Shown here one piece after another: positions 24,795 through 30,627 of a stretch of DNA of 30,812 bases. The stretch's first letter is position 1; the number at the start of each line of letters is the position of its first letter. This DNA is from a virus. The notes under the pieces are model-generated. The model was not told the origin of the DNA. It did not search any database and was given only the letters and a program-made list of their open reading frames with translations. Location of the stretch: positions 1-30,812 of the IMG/VR virus record IMGVR_UViG_3300046798_000187. One strand, written 5' to 3'. The translations under genes and the position numbers were made by a program.

Positions 24795-25165
24795 AAGTGC
24801 CCGCCTGGTTGGTTGCCGTCGCCGGAGTCCTCACCACCGCCCTCTACCTCGTCAGCAGCTTCGTGCCTCCGCCATGGGGGCTGCTCGCTTACGGGCTGTC
24901 CTTCGTCGCCGCCCTCTTGGCAGGCGTTGGAATCGACGCGCCGAAGTTCGTCACCGGGAAGCCAGTGGTGCCGCTGACGGTGGTGCCTGTCGTCGCCTCA
25001 GCGGTGCCTGCGCTCGTCGCCTACGCGCAGACGATGGCGGAGGGCCTCCCGAAGCACGTCGTGCAGCTGCTGGCCGTCGTTGCAACGGGACTCGCAGGCC
25101 TGCCGCTGGACACTGCGAAGCCGAAGGTGGAGGCCGTGCTCGCCCCGGTGGAGCCCCAGGGCTAG
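24791..25165 (+). CDS. Holin-like membrane protein
   Basis: Encodes 124 residues with about four hydrophobic segments: residues 3-22, 28-48, 58-78 and 88-103. The two central segments are rich in Ala, Val and Gly. The C-terminus is charged and short. Position immediately after the endolysin (ATGA overlap) and the membrane profile fit a holin, which opens the inner membrane at lysis. The sequence does not match a named holin class I can recall. Its stop overlaps the end of the leftward gene 25162-25401. Confidence 0.65.
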   Translation: MKVPAWLVAVAGVLTTALYLVSSFVPPPWGLLAYGLSFVAALLAGVGIDAPKFVTGKPVVPLTVVPVVASAVPALVAYAQTMAEGLPKHVVQLLAVVATGLAGLPLDTAKPKVEAVLAPVEPQG

Positions 25166-25401
25166 GGCTTCGGCTTGAGTGCATCCAGTAGCGACTGCTC
25201 AGCCGTGAAACTCACCCGGCCATCGGAGAGCGCGAGGCGCCGATCCAGTCGCTCCACCTCGGCGATTAGCGCGGGCACGGCCCGAGCCAGGTCCTTGGCC
25301 ACGGATACGGCTATGTCGTCCAGGCGCATCTGCTTCTCTGCCAGGTACACCACGTCCGCCAGCGCCTTCCAATCCGCAAGCTGCTTTGGGTCGATGCTCA
25401 T
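25162..25401 (-). CDS. Small protein downstream of higA
   Basis: Encodes 79 residues. ATG 25399-25401 is chosen over an upstream GTG because GAGGG lies at the right distance. The protein is nearly all helix and charged (DPKQLADWKALADVVYLAEK, then EVERLDRRLALSDG). It starts 12 bases after higA ends, so it is the third gene of the toxin-antitoxin operon. Family unknown. It could be a third component, or an unrelated passenger. Confidence 0.55.
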   Translation of the reverse strand: MSIDPKQLADWKALADVVYLAEKQMRLDDIAVSVAKDLARAVPALIAEVERLDRRLALSDGRVSFTAEQSLLDALKPKP

Positions 25402-25413
25402 GCAGTCCCTCAC

Positions 25414-25725
25414 TCAGCGAGCGGCCTTCGCGTGCTCCTTCCGCGAATGGGTGATGCGCTCGCGGTCGATGTCCTTCTGGGCGCTCCAGAGGTCAAGATT
25501 CGTCTGGAGGTTCATCCAGAACTGCGGAGAGGTATCGAACACCTTCGAGAGCTTGATGGCCGTCTCGGCAGTGACGGCGCGGCGACCGTTGACCAGCAGG
25601 TTCACGGCCTGGACGGGCACACCCATCCGCTCTGCCAGCGCGGTCTGGGTCATGCTGAGGGGCATCAGGAACTCCTCGGAGAGAATCTCCCCGGGGGAGG
25701 TGGGCGGGCGGTTCTTCGGAATCAT
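25414..25725 (-). CDS. higA: HigA-family antitoxin (XRE-type HTH)
   Basis: Encodes 103 residues. It shows the family pattern: N-terminal PPTSPGEILSEEFLMPLSMT, a helix-turn-helix at about 25-50 (TALAERMGVPVQAVNLLVNG), then the FDTSPQFWMNLQTNLDL ending typical of HigA/VapI proteins. It binds and neutralises the HigB toxin and represses the operon. It follows higB by 37 bases, the usual toxin-first order. Palindromic sites upstream of higB are its likely operators. Confidence 0.9.
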   Translation of the reverse strand: MIPKNRPPTSPGEILSEEFLMPLSMTQTALAERMGVPVQAVNLLVNGRRAVTAETAIKLSKVFDTSPQFWMNLQTNLDLWSAQKDIDRERITHSRKEHAKAAR

Positions 25726-25762
25726 CGTAGTCTCCAGTGTTGTTGCAGGGTGATGCGGTCCT

Positions 25763-26056
25763 TCAGTGGTAGTCGGTAATCTTTACGTCCGAGACGTTGC
25801 CCTCCGCGAACTTGAAGACCACTCGGAATTGGTCGTTCACGCGGATGCTGTAGAAGCCCTTCAGGTCGCCCTGAAGCCTCTCCAGCCGGTTGGCCGGTGG
25901 GCGGAGAAGGTCGGCGATAGTGGTGGCCGCGTTCAGCATGTCGAGCTTCCGCCTCGCGATGCCCCAAAGAGCCTTCGCCAGCGTTTTTCGGGCCGCCTTC
26001 GAATCCACGCCGTGAAAGATGTCCTCGGTACCCTGGTCCGCGAAGCTCACAATCAT
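25763..26056 (-). CDS. higB: HigB-family toxin (RelE-like mRNA endonuclease)
   Basis: Encodes 97 residues. It matches the family well: start MIVSFADQGTEDIFHGVDSK, KLDMLNAATTIADLLRPP in the middle and FYSIRVNDQFRVVFKF near the end, where Arg residues of the RelE-like fold act. HigB cuts mRNA on the ribosome until HigA binds it. The start is certain from family pattern. A -10 element ends only six bases before this ATG, so the transcript may have almost no leader. Confidence 0.9.
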   Translation of the reverse strand: MIVSFADQGTEDIFHGVDSKAARKTLAKALWGIARRKLDMLNAATTIADLLRPPANRLERLQGDLKGFYSIRVNDQFRVVFKFAEGNVSDVKITDYH

Positions 26057-26062
26057 GAGAAC

Positions 26063-26091
26063 AGGATAACGACTGTACGCTTGAACGTCAA
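26063..26091 (-). promoter_or_regulatory. Promoter of higBA
   Basis: Read leftward: -35 TTGACG (26091-26086), a 17-base spacer, and -10 TATCCT (26068-26063). The hexamers match the sigma-70 consensus at five and four positions. Six bases separate the -10 from the higB ATG, predicting initiation at or next to the start codon. The -35 overlaps the palindrome at 26078-26094, so a bound repressor would block it. Confidence 0.65.
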
Positions 26092-26094
26092 GCG
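26078..26094. promoter_or_regulatory. Operator 1, CGCTTG-N5-CAAGCG
   Basis: An inverted repeat with half-sites CGCTTG and CAAGCG and a five-base centre. It covers the -35 of the higBA promoter. A second, overlapping palindrome TTGAACG/CGTTCAA (26081-26087 and 26093-26099) shares the same bases. The likely ligand is HigA, possibly with HigB, but the neighbouring small regulator could also bind. Confidence 0.6.
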
Positions 26095-26171
26095 TTCAAA
26101 CGACAAGGCCCGTCCGGTCTCGCTGCGGCAGGGAGCGTTGCGAATCCGAAATGCGCGTTGACCAGCCAAGC

Positions 26172-26188
26172 CGCTTGGTTCACAAGCG
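26172..26188. promoter_or_regulatory. Operator 2, CGCTTG-N5-CAAGCG
   Basis: Identical half-sites and identical five-base spacing to operator 1, centred 94 bases away. One further base on each side is also complementary (GCCGCTTG/CAAGCGGC, 26170-26190). It lies 30 bases before the rightward gene at 26218, with a TTGACC hexamer at 26158-26163 just upstream. The two sites could let one protein control both divergent units. Confidence 0.55.
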
Positions 26189-26217
26189 GCCCCCCCAATG
26201 TCAGCGCGCGTGACGAC

Positions 26218-26535
26218 ATGAACGACCCCTACATTCCAGAAGACGAGGAGCAGCTCGGTCGAACGCGTTTCAGCGTCTCCGTGAGTACGGAGACCCATGG
26301 GGACCTAAAGAACGTCGCGAAGTTCTGGAACGCATACGCCGAACTCCAGGGCAAGCCGCGCTCCAGGAAGTGGAAAGTCACGACTGTGATGGAGCAGATG
26401 TTGAAAGTGGCGCTCCGGGACTTCTGGAAGCGACTCGACGTGGACGTCAGCGAGACGACCGTGGAGGGCCGGAAGTCACGGCTCGACGATGTCCTGCTTG
26501 AGGGGAAGAGAGGCCGAAGACCCAAGCAAGAGTGA
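26218..26535 (+). CDS. Small basic regulator-like protein, paralogue A
   Basis: Encodes 105 residues. A beta-strand-like start (RTRFSVSVSTETHGDLKN) followed by two helices (FWNAYAELQG and RKWKVTTVMEQMLKVALRDFW) resembles a ribbon-helix-helix-type DNA-binding protein, though this is a fold guess. The C-terminus is basic. It shares the pattern R-x-K-W-K-x-x-x-V-x-E-x-x-x-x-x-x-x-x-x-F-W with the gene at 29892-30191, so the two are paralogues. It is divergent from higB, with operator 2 in front. Its 3' end overlaps a leftward gene by 89 bases. Confidence 0.65.
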   Translation: MNDPYIPEDEEQLGRTRFSVSVSTETHGDLKNVAKFWNAYAELQGKPRSRKWKVTTVMEQMLKVALRDFWKRLDVDVSETTVEGRKSRLDDVLLEGKRGRRPKQE

Positions 26536-26812
26536 GGTCCGCCGAACCGCCGCCGGCCGCGGTGGGCCTTCTCTCTGCCTCGTCCGGGAATTGAGTCGTG
26601 CTGTCGCTCCAGTCGCATTCCCAGGTCGCCACAGAGGCGTCAACGTGGACGGGCAGGCCATGCCAGGCGTCCCATGCGGAGGCCACGGCAGGCGGCTCCT
26701 TCATCTGCGCCTTGAGCGAGCGAAACGTGGCAGGGCTCATCCGGATGCGCACTGGACCGGCCGGAACGCTGGCCATGAGCGCCTTCAGTTCGTCGATGCT
26801 GAGCGGCTTCAC
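26447..26812 (-). CDS. Small early protein of unknown function
   Basis: Encodes 121 residues from GTG 26810-26812 behind GGAG. The first 70 residues look structured: KPLSIDELKALMASVPAG, then VRIRMSPATFRSLKAQMKEPP and WHGLPVHVDASVATWE, a pattern like short phage proteins with a PVHVD segment. The last 50 residues are less convincing and overlap the 3' end of the rightward gene 26218-26535. Coupled to the preceding gene by a GTGA overlap. Last gene of the leftward early operon. Confidence 0.55.
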   Translation of the reverse strand: MKPLSIDELKALMASVPAGPVRIRMSPATFRSLKAQMKEPPAVASAWDAWHGLPVHVDASVATWECDWSDSTTQFPDEAERRPTAAGGGSADLTLAWVFGLSSPQAGHRRAVTSGPPRSSR

Positions 26813-27135
26813 GTCCCCGCTCCTGCGGCCTTAAGTGCGGCGCGGTACTTGCTCGGCAGCGCGCAGTCGCACGTGTCGTCCTCGGGACAGCTCTCCTCGT
26901 GCCAATCCTCGCCTTCGTGATGTCCCATCGCCAGCGCGTGAAGCGCCTCCACCAGCACCTCATGGGCATTCACGGCGAGCACGATGAACTCGGCATCAGC
27001 GTCTGAAATCGGGTCATCCACGCCGCGCCCGCTCGGTCTGTCGGCCACGATGCGCGGACACACGTCGTAGTGCGGGACGCTGGTCCCCGCTGGGTAGAGG
27101 CGCCACGGCGTGGGCGTGTGGTTTGGCTTGCTCAT
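26809..27135 (-). CDS. Small early phage protein
   Basis: Encodes 108 residues. ATG 27133-27135 is preceded by GGAGAG. The pattern HTPTPWRLYP, then DVCPRIVAD, then DADAEFIVLAVNAHEVLVEAL matches a common group of small phage and prophage proteins of unknown role. Near the C-terminus, CPEDDTCDCALP offers three Cys that may bind metal. It lies immediately downstream of the C4-like RNA, whose second hairpin ends shortly before its ribosome-binding site. Confidence 0.65.
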   Translation of the reverse strand: MSKPNHTPTPWRLYPAGTSVPHYDVCPRIVADRPSGRGVDDPISDADAEFIVLAVNAHEVLVEALHALAMGHHEGEDWHEESCPEDDTCDCALPSKYRAALKAAGAGT

Positions 27136-27144
27136 GGCGTTCTC

Positions 27145-27232
27145 TCCGAAAAGTCCGCGCCCACCCGACGGGGGGAGTAGCCGAGTGGGCGCGGGGTGCT
27201 GCAAAACTGCCGCTGCCGCGCACCCCCGGAAA
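27145..27232 (-). ncRNA. C4-antisense-RNA-like element
   Basis: Read leftward there are two hairpins. The first pairs GGGGTGC (27226-27220) with GCACCCC (27199-27193); its loop holds TTTTGCA. The second pairs CCGCGCCCAC (27194-27185) with GTGGGCGCGG (27164-27155), ten perfect pairs. ACTTTTCGGAGAG and a start codon follow. The order of elements, including TTTTGCAGCACC and ACTTTTCGGAGA, matches my memory of the C4 antisense RNA of phages P1, P7 and P4 and of many prophages, where it silences an antirepressor. The family assignment is from recall, not a search. Confidence 0.55.
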
Positions 27233-27247
27233 GGAATGCTCGGCTCA

Positions 27248-27261
27248 CAGGCCGCGGCCTG
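27248..27261. repeat. Perfect 14-base palindrome
   Basis: CAGGCCGCGGCCTG reads the same on both strands. It lies in the 225-base gap (27136-27360) between the ERF gene and the C4-like element, just upstream of the RNA in the leftward direction. It could be an operator for an RNA promoter, though no clear hexamers are seen. A chance occurrence in GC-rich DNA is possible. Confidence 0.3.
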
Positions 27262-27360
27262 CCTGTCCTGTGTCGCTGCCTCGGCCGCGCCTCGCTCTCG
27301 TTTTCACCCGTGACGAGGTGGGCGGCTCTGGCTCGATGGGGGCGACGCTCCCAGGGAAAC

Positions 27361-28104
27361 TCAGGCGGGCTTCTTCTGGCGGCGCTGCAACTCGGCCTCG
27401 ACGTCGCCCACATTCAAGAGAAGGGAGGCTCGCTGTGCGTCCGTCATCTCTTCGTCCCGCTTGGAGGCCGCAAGGTCCAACGCGCCGGAAAGCTGCGCGT
27501 CGGTGAGCGACGCGATGGTGGAGCCCTTGTTAGGCCCGAAGATGAGCCGCGAAGTACTGGCCTCACGTGCTTGCAACTTCTCCTTCACCTGAGATGTCTT
27601 CGAAGTCCGCGCACTAGCCTGCACAGGGACGGACCGCTGTCCGGAATTCTCGGGCACAAACCCCATCGCGCCGTTGCCGTCATCGTCCTCGTCTGCCGCG
27701 ACACCCACCAATGCCGCAAGCGAGTAGCGGCGCCCGTAGGTGATGACGCTCCCAACGGACTGGATGGTGCGCTGTGCGAGTGGGTAGAGGCAGCGGTCCT
27801 TCACCCATTCGCCAGAGGAGTGCACGAGCTGGGTGGTGATGATGACGCCAGCATTGTCCGTACGGACGCGCTGAAGTACGGCGAGGCCGTTGGCGGAGAG
27901 CGCCTCTCTGCAGGCGTCCCAGATGCTCGCGAGGTCCGCATACTTCGACTTGAAGTGCGGGTTCTCGCTGCCCTTCTTCGCGCCCCTCATGGCGCCCTGC
28001 GCCTTGGCGAGTGCGGAAGCCAGCGCCCCGAGGGTGGGTGACTCGTCGGCGTCCAACTGGATGGGGCGCGGCGGGGACTGGGTGGTTTCTATTTCGGTAG
28101 TCAT
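27361..28104 (-). CDS. erf: ERF-family single-strand annealing protein
   Basis: Encodes 247 residues. Family hallmarks are clear: LGALASALAKAQGAMRGAKK, then NPHFKSKYADLASIWDACRE, LVHSSGEWVKDR, SVGSVITYGRRYSLAALVGV and the acidic DEDDDGNG. ERF proteins anneal complementary single strands in phage recombination and genome circularisation. ATG 28102-28104 is preferred over a GTG three bases upstream because AGGAG is then five bases away. It starts inside the stop of the exonuclease gene (TGATG), so exonuclease and annealing protein are made together. Confidence 0.9.
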   Translation of the reverse strand: MTTEIETTQSPPRPIQLDADESPTLGALASALAKAQGAMRGAKKGSENPHFKSKYADLASIWDACREALSANGLAVLQRVRTDNAGVIITTQLVHSSGEWVKDRCLYPLAQRTIQSVGSVITYGRRYSLAALVGVAADEDDDGNGAMGFVPENSGQRSVPVQASARTSKTSQVKEKLQAREASTSRLIFGPNKGSTIASLTDAQLSGALDLAASKRDEEMTDAQRASLLLNVGDVEAELQRRQKKPA

Positions 28105-29018
28105 CACGTCTCCTGGAATTTGGGCAGAAAGCGCCGGTAGCCGGCGCCGATGGTGGTGTGCTTCCTGATGAGTTCATTCGGGGCGCCTGCCTCCATGGCC
28201 ACCGCCTCCCAGTCCGTCTTCGCGCGCCCCTTCACCAGTCGGTGCGTCACCTTCCACCCGTCGCCCTGGAGCCCATCCGCGTCCCCGATAAGAGCCACGA
28301 GGTGGTTGCGCGCCTCGGACTCAGCCTCCTCCGCCGCCTTCACGGCCTCGCGGGATACGCGCAGTTGCTCCACCCAGCGCATCGCCTCCGGCTTGGCCCG
28401 GAGAAGCTCACCGCCGTTGCGGGGGAATCGCTCCGCCAGGAAGCGAGCGCAGGACTCCGAGGCGTCTACCGCTGGCGGCGCGCCAGTGAGGACGTTGTCC
28501 ACCCAGAAGCGCTCAGCCGCCTCAAGCAGCATCGCCTGGAACTCGGAGTCCGGTCGGATGACGTAGCGGCGCATGTCGTCCACGCCGACGAGGGCGAAGA
28601 GGTGCGCCTGCGGCATCTTCGAAACCCAAAGGTACGTCTGTGCCTGGCAGAGGTGGTGCGTGGGCACCTCGTCTGTGCCTTGCTCTCCGTATTCGCCAGC
28701 GGCGAAGGGGCCCACTGACTTGAATTCGGCCACCTGCTCTTCGCCGGACACCACCAGAACGTCATCCAGCGACGCACGGAGAAATGGGGCGTGTCGGTAC
28801 TTGCGCGGGCCGACAAACTCCAGGCCGAACTCTTCGCGCGCCAGCTCTCGGATGACGGGCTCCATCAGCGTCCCGCGGCGCATGGCCTTCGTCTCTGGGT
28901 CCTCGCGTCCAAGAACGATGCGCGCGAAGACGTCGTGGGCCGTCTTGTAGGGGTTGAGCCCCACGAGGGCCGACACGTCAGAGCCACCAACCAGCTTCAA
29001 CTCTTCGGGACTCAGCAT
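28104..29018 (-). CDS. YqaJ-type phage exonuclease
   Basis: Encodes 304 residues. It belongs to the lambda-exonuclease-like family: GGSDVSALVGLNPYKT near the N-terminus, Glu53 in RGTLMEPVI, Asp85 in ASLDD, Glu98 and Lys100 in AEFKSV, and CQAQTYLWV around 124-132. It degrades one strand of double-stranded ends to give single strands for the ERF partner. ATG 29016-29018 is chosen because GGAGG is seven bases away; an overlapping GTG three bases upstream is the alternative. Coupled to genes on both sides. Confidence 0.9.
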   Translation of the reverse strand: MLSPEELKLVGGSDVSALVGLNPYKTAHDVFARIVLGREDPETKAMRRGTLMEPVIRELAREEFGLEFVGPRKYRHAPFLRASLDDVLVVSGEEQVAEFKSVGPFAAGEYGEQGTDEVPTHHLCQAQTYLWVSKMPQAHLFALVGVDDMRRYVIRPDSEFQAMLLEAAERFWVDNVLTGAPPAVDASESCARFLAERFPRNGGELLRAKPEAMRWVEQLRVSREAVKAAEEAESEARNHLVALIGDADGLQGDGWKVTHRLVKGRAKTDWEAVAMEAGAPNELIRKHTTIGAGYRRFLPKFQET

Positions 29019-29284
29019 CACACCACCTCCGGCAGTCGATGCGGGCTGGCGTCCAAGAAGTCCGGGTCCGGGTAGAAGCCCGCGTCACACTCACAAGGAC
29101 ACCGCACCTTCCCCTCGTCACAGCCGCGCCCTTCGCACTCGACATCACGCCTCCCGTCATCCGGGTGGAGCGCACGTGGCAGGTAGACGACGCTGATGGA
29201 GACTTCGCCGAGCCCGCCGCACCCGGAGCAGTCCTTCCAGCCCCCGTCGCAATCCTCAATACAGCGGATGAGGGGCGCTCTCAT
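29018..29284 (-). CDS. Cys-rich zinc-finger-like protein
   Basis: Encodes 88 residues, starting in the stop of the previous gene (ATGA). It contains C-x-x-C-G-G-L-G and C-E-G-R-G-C, followed by CPCEC, close in style to the DnaJ-type zinc-binding C-x-x-C-x-G-x-G repeats. About nine Cys are present, enough for two zinc sites. It precedes the exonuclease in the early operon. Such small proteins are common in phage early regions; its role here is unknown. Confidence 0.65.
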   Translation of the reverse strand: MRAPLIRCIEDCDGGWKDCSGCGGLGEVSISVVYLPRALHPDDGRRDVECEGRGCDEGKVRCPCECDAGFYPDPDFLDASPHRLPEVV

Positions 29285-29589
29285 TTGGACACCCCTGGCA
29301 GCGCAAGGCCATCTCGCTCTGCTTCGATGGTGGCGAACCCGTGGTTGACGGCGTCCACCGCACCCATCAGCTCGATGGTGGCAAGAGCCAAGGCGCGGTC
29401 CAGCTGCGCCAGCAGCTCTTTCGTGGCCCCGTTGCGCCCGGCCTGGTTGCGCGCTGCCATGGCGTTGTCTCGCTGTCGCTTGGCCGCAATCTGCGCCCGG
29501 CAGCGCTCGGCCATGAGGATGTCCGTCCAGTCTCGGCGACGAGTCATGAGGGACTGCGCGGCGCGGGCTACGTCTTCGGCGGAAGTCAC
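29281..29589 (-). CDS. Helical early protein
   Basis: Encodes 102 residues from GTG 29587-29589; AAGGAGAG lies at good distance and the closer ATG runs straight into a stop. The protein is charged and nearly all helix (TDILMAERCRAQIAAKRQRDNA, KELLAQLDRALALATIELMG), likely a coiled coil or helical bundle. First gene of the leftward early operon, about 134 bases after a good promoter. No family recognised. Confidence 0.6.
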   Translation of the reverse strand: MTSAEDVARAAQSLMTRRRDWTDILMAERCRAQIAAKRQRDNAMAARNQAGRNGATKELLAQLDRALALATIELMGAVDAVNHGFATIEAERDGLALPGVSK

Positions 29590-29730
29590 ATGCTCTCCTT
29601 CGTGCTGCGTCCTTCAACGTCGTTCCGGCGAGGCGACCGACCTGCGTCCTTGCGTCCGACTCGAAACCCTCGGAGCACCCACCAACCGCTGCGCCTCTTC
29701 GGTGCCGGGAAGGCGCCGTTGATGGAGAAT

Positions 29731-29759
29731 ATTGTGCATCTAAATTTGACGCCAGTCAA
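29731..29759 (-). promoter_or_regulatory. Leftward early promoter
   Basis: Read leftward: -35 TTGACT (29759-29754), a 17-base spacer, -10 CACAAT (29736-29731). The hexamers match consensus at five and four positions. It lies in an unusually AT-rich stretch for this GC-rich window and points at the early operon beginning at 29589. The -35 is inside one arm of the inverted repeat 29754-29782, so a repressor there would switch it off. Confidence 0.6.
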
Positions 29760-29782
29760 GTCGTCTAAAAATACACTTGACT
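29754..29782. promoter_or_regulatory. Operator candidate with AGTCAAGT/ACTTGACT arms
   Basis: Perfect eight-base arms AGTCAAGT (29754-29761) and ACTTGACT (29775-29782) flank a 13-base centre. Each arm contains a -35-like TTGACT facing outward or inward depending on strand, so the repeat sits over both divergent promoter regions. The gap 29590-29891 that holds it has no convincing gene. Confidence 0.5.
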
Positions 29783-29792
29783 ACGCATCGTT

Positions 29793-29812
29793 TGCTGACG
29801 CATATGTCAGCA
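29793..29812. promoter_or_regulatory. Operator candidate TGCTGAC-N6-GTCAGCA
   Basis: Perfect seven-base arms around six bases (GCATAT). It lies eleven bases right of the AGTCAAGT/ACTTGACT repeat and 79 bases before the rightward regulator gene at 29892. It overlaps a weak -10 (CATATG, 29801-29806) placed 18 bases after TTGACT 29777-29782, so it could control rightward transcription. Confidence 0.5.
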
Positions 29813-29891
29813 CATGACCAGTTGCTCCGCGCCGGGCACAGGCGTTCAGTCGTTTGCGTCTAGAAATGGTGCAAACAATGGCATCCACCAC

Positions 29892-30191
29892 ATGGCCCAT
29901 CGCCCCTACCCCGTTGATGAAGTCTCGGTGCGCGTGCGCACTACCGTCCGCATTCCGAAGCAACAGAACGACGACATCGAGCTGATGTCTGACCTCTGGT
30001 CGCTCCTTGACGCAGCGCGCGACGTGAAGCGCGACAAGAAGTGGAAGGCCGCCAGTGTCATCGAACGACTGGTGGCGACCGGCATTGACCAGTTTTGGGA
30101 GCAGGTCGGCGGGCGCCCTCATCCAAATGAGAGTGATGAGCAGTTCGTTCGGCGGGCGCTGGAAAAGCTGAAGAAGTCGTCAGCCAGGTAA
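29892..30191 (+). CDS. Small basic regulator-like protein, paralogue B
   Basis: Encodes 99 residues. ATG 29892 is chosen because its N-terminus (HRPYPVDE) then lines up with that of the paralogue at 26218 (NDPYIPEDE); an in-frame ATG at 29814 is possible. It shares the layout of that gene: strand-like RTTVRIPKQ, helices, DKKWKAASVIERLVATGIDQFW and a basic end. A ribbon-helix-helix-like DNA-binding role is a guess from shape and position, since it is divergent from the early operon and next to two palindromes, the usual place of a phage switch regulator. Confidence 0.65.
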   Translation: MAHRPYPVDEVSVRVRTTVRIPKQQNDDIELMSDLWSLLDAARDVKRDKKWKAASVIERLVATGIDQFWEQVGGRPHPNESDEQFVRRALEKLKKSSAR

Positions 30192-30223
30192 TCGAAGCCA
30201 GCAGGAGTAATCGGAATTCGCTG

Positions 30224-30247
30224 CCAGTCGCGGTTTACGCGAACTGG
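30224..30247. repeat. Hairpin after paralogue B
   Basis: CCAGTCGCG (30224-30232) pairs with CGCGAACTGG (30238-30247) with one bulged A and a five-base loop. It lies 33 bases after the stop of the regulator gene. No U-tract follows, so it is a weak terminator candidate; a protein-binding or attachment-site role cannot be excluded. Confidence 0.35.
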
Positions 30248-30327
30248 ACGGGAGACGTGTTTGCCATCAAAGACTCATACCGCGCGTGTAGGCCGAGCAG
30301 GCGCGAAGCGAAGTGGGGGGTGGGCAC

Positions 30328-30627
30328 ATGAGCGCCGTGGAGTTGTTGCTGGCAGAGGTCCTTGGACGTCTCGCCAAGCTGGAAGTGAGAGTGGAGTCGC
30401 GACTGCCACCCATGCTGCCGGAGGCGATGGCCGCCGCAGAGCTGTCGGTGAGTCCGGATGCCTTGAGCGCGATGATTCGGAGCGGTGCGCTGCTGGCGGT
30501 CGTCGTCGAGCAGCGAATCGCCGTTCCCCAGAGCGAAATCCCAAGGTGGGTGAATGTAGGCAATGGGGGGGGGGGTGGCGCCAAGCGGAGAGCGAGATCT
30601 ACGTCGCCACCGAGGAGGAGACGGTAG
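30328..30627 (+). CDS. Excisionase-like HTH protein, probably frameshifted at its end
   Basis: Encodes 99 residues as read. ATG 30328 follows a G-rich ribosome-binding region. An N-terminal helix (ELLLAEVLGRLAKLEVRV) precedes a MerR/excisionase-type winged helix: MLPEAMAAAELSVSPDALSA, then MIRSGALLAVVVEQR and IAVPQSEIPRW. Such proteins bend DNA at attachment sites or act as small activators. After the 11-G tract (30565-30575) the frame gives a short Arg-rich tail with poor third-position GC, while another frame continues with strong coding signal. The true protein may therefore be longer. Confidence 0.6.
   Translation: MSAVELLLAEVLGRLAKLEVRVESRLPPMLPEAMAAAELSVSPDALSAMIRSGALLAVVVEQRIAVPQSEIPRWVNVGNGGGGGAKRRARSTSPPRRRR

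Noticed and set aside
27171-27240. A tRNA-like stretch (a CTGCAAA loop resembling a tRNA-Cys anticodon loop).
   Set aside because: The anticodon stem does not pair and the acceptor arms are too close. The pairing is better explained by the two hairpins of the C4-like element.
27014-27413. Small open frames on the reverse strand across the C4-like element.
   Set aside because: They follow the conserved RNA sequence and overlap the better-supported gene 26809-27135; the composition is low-complexity and basic.
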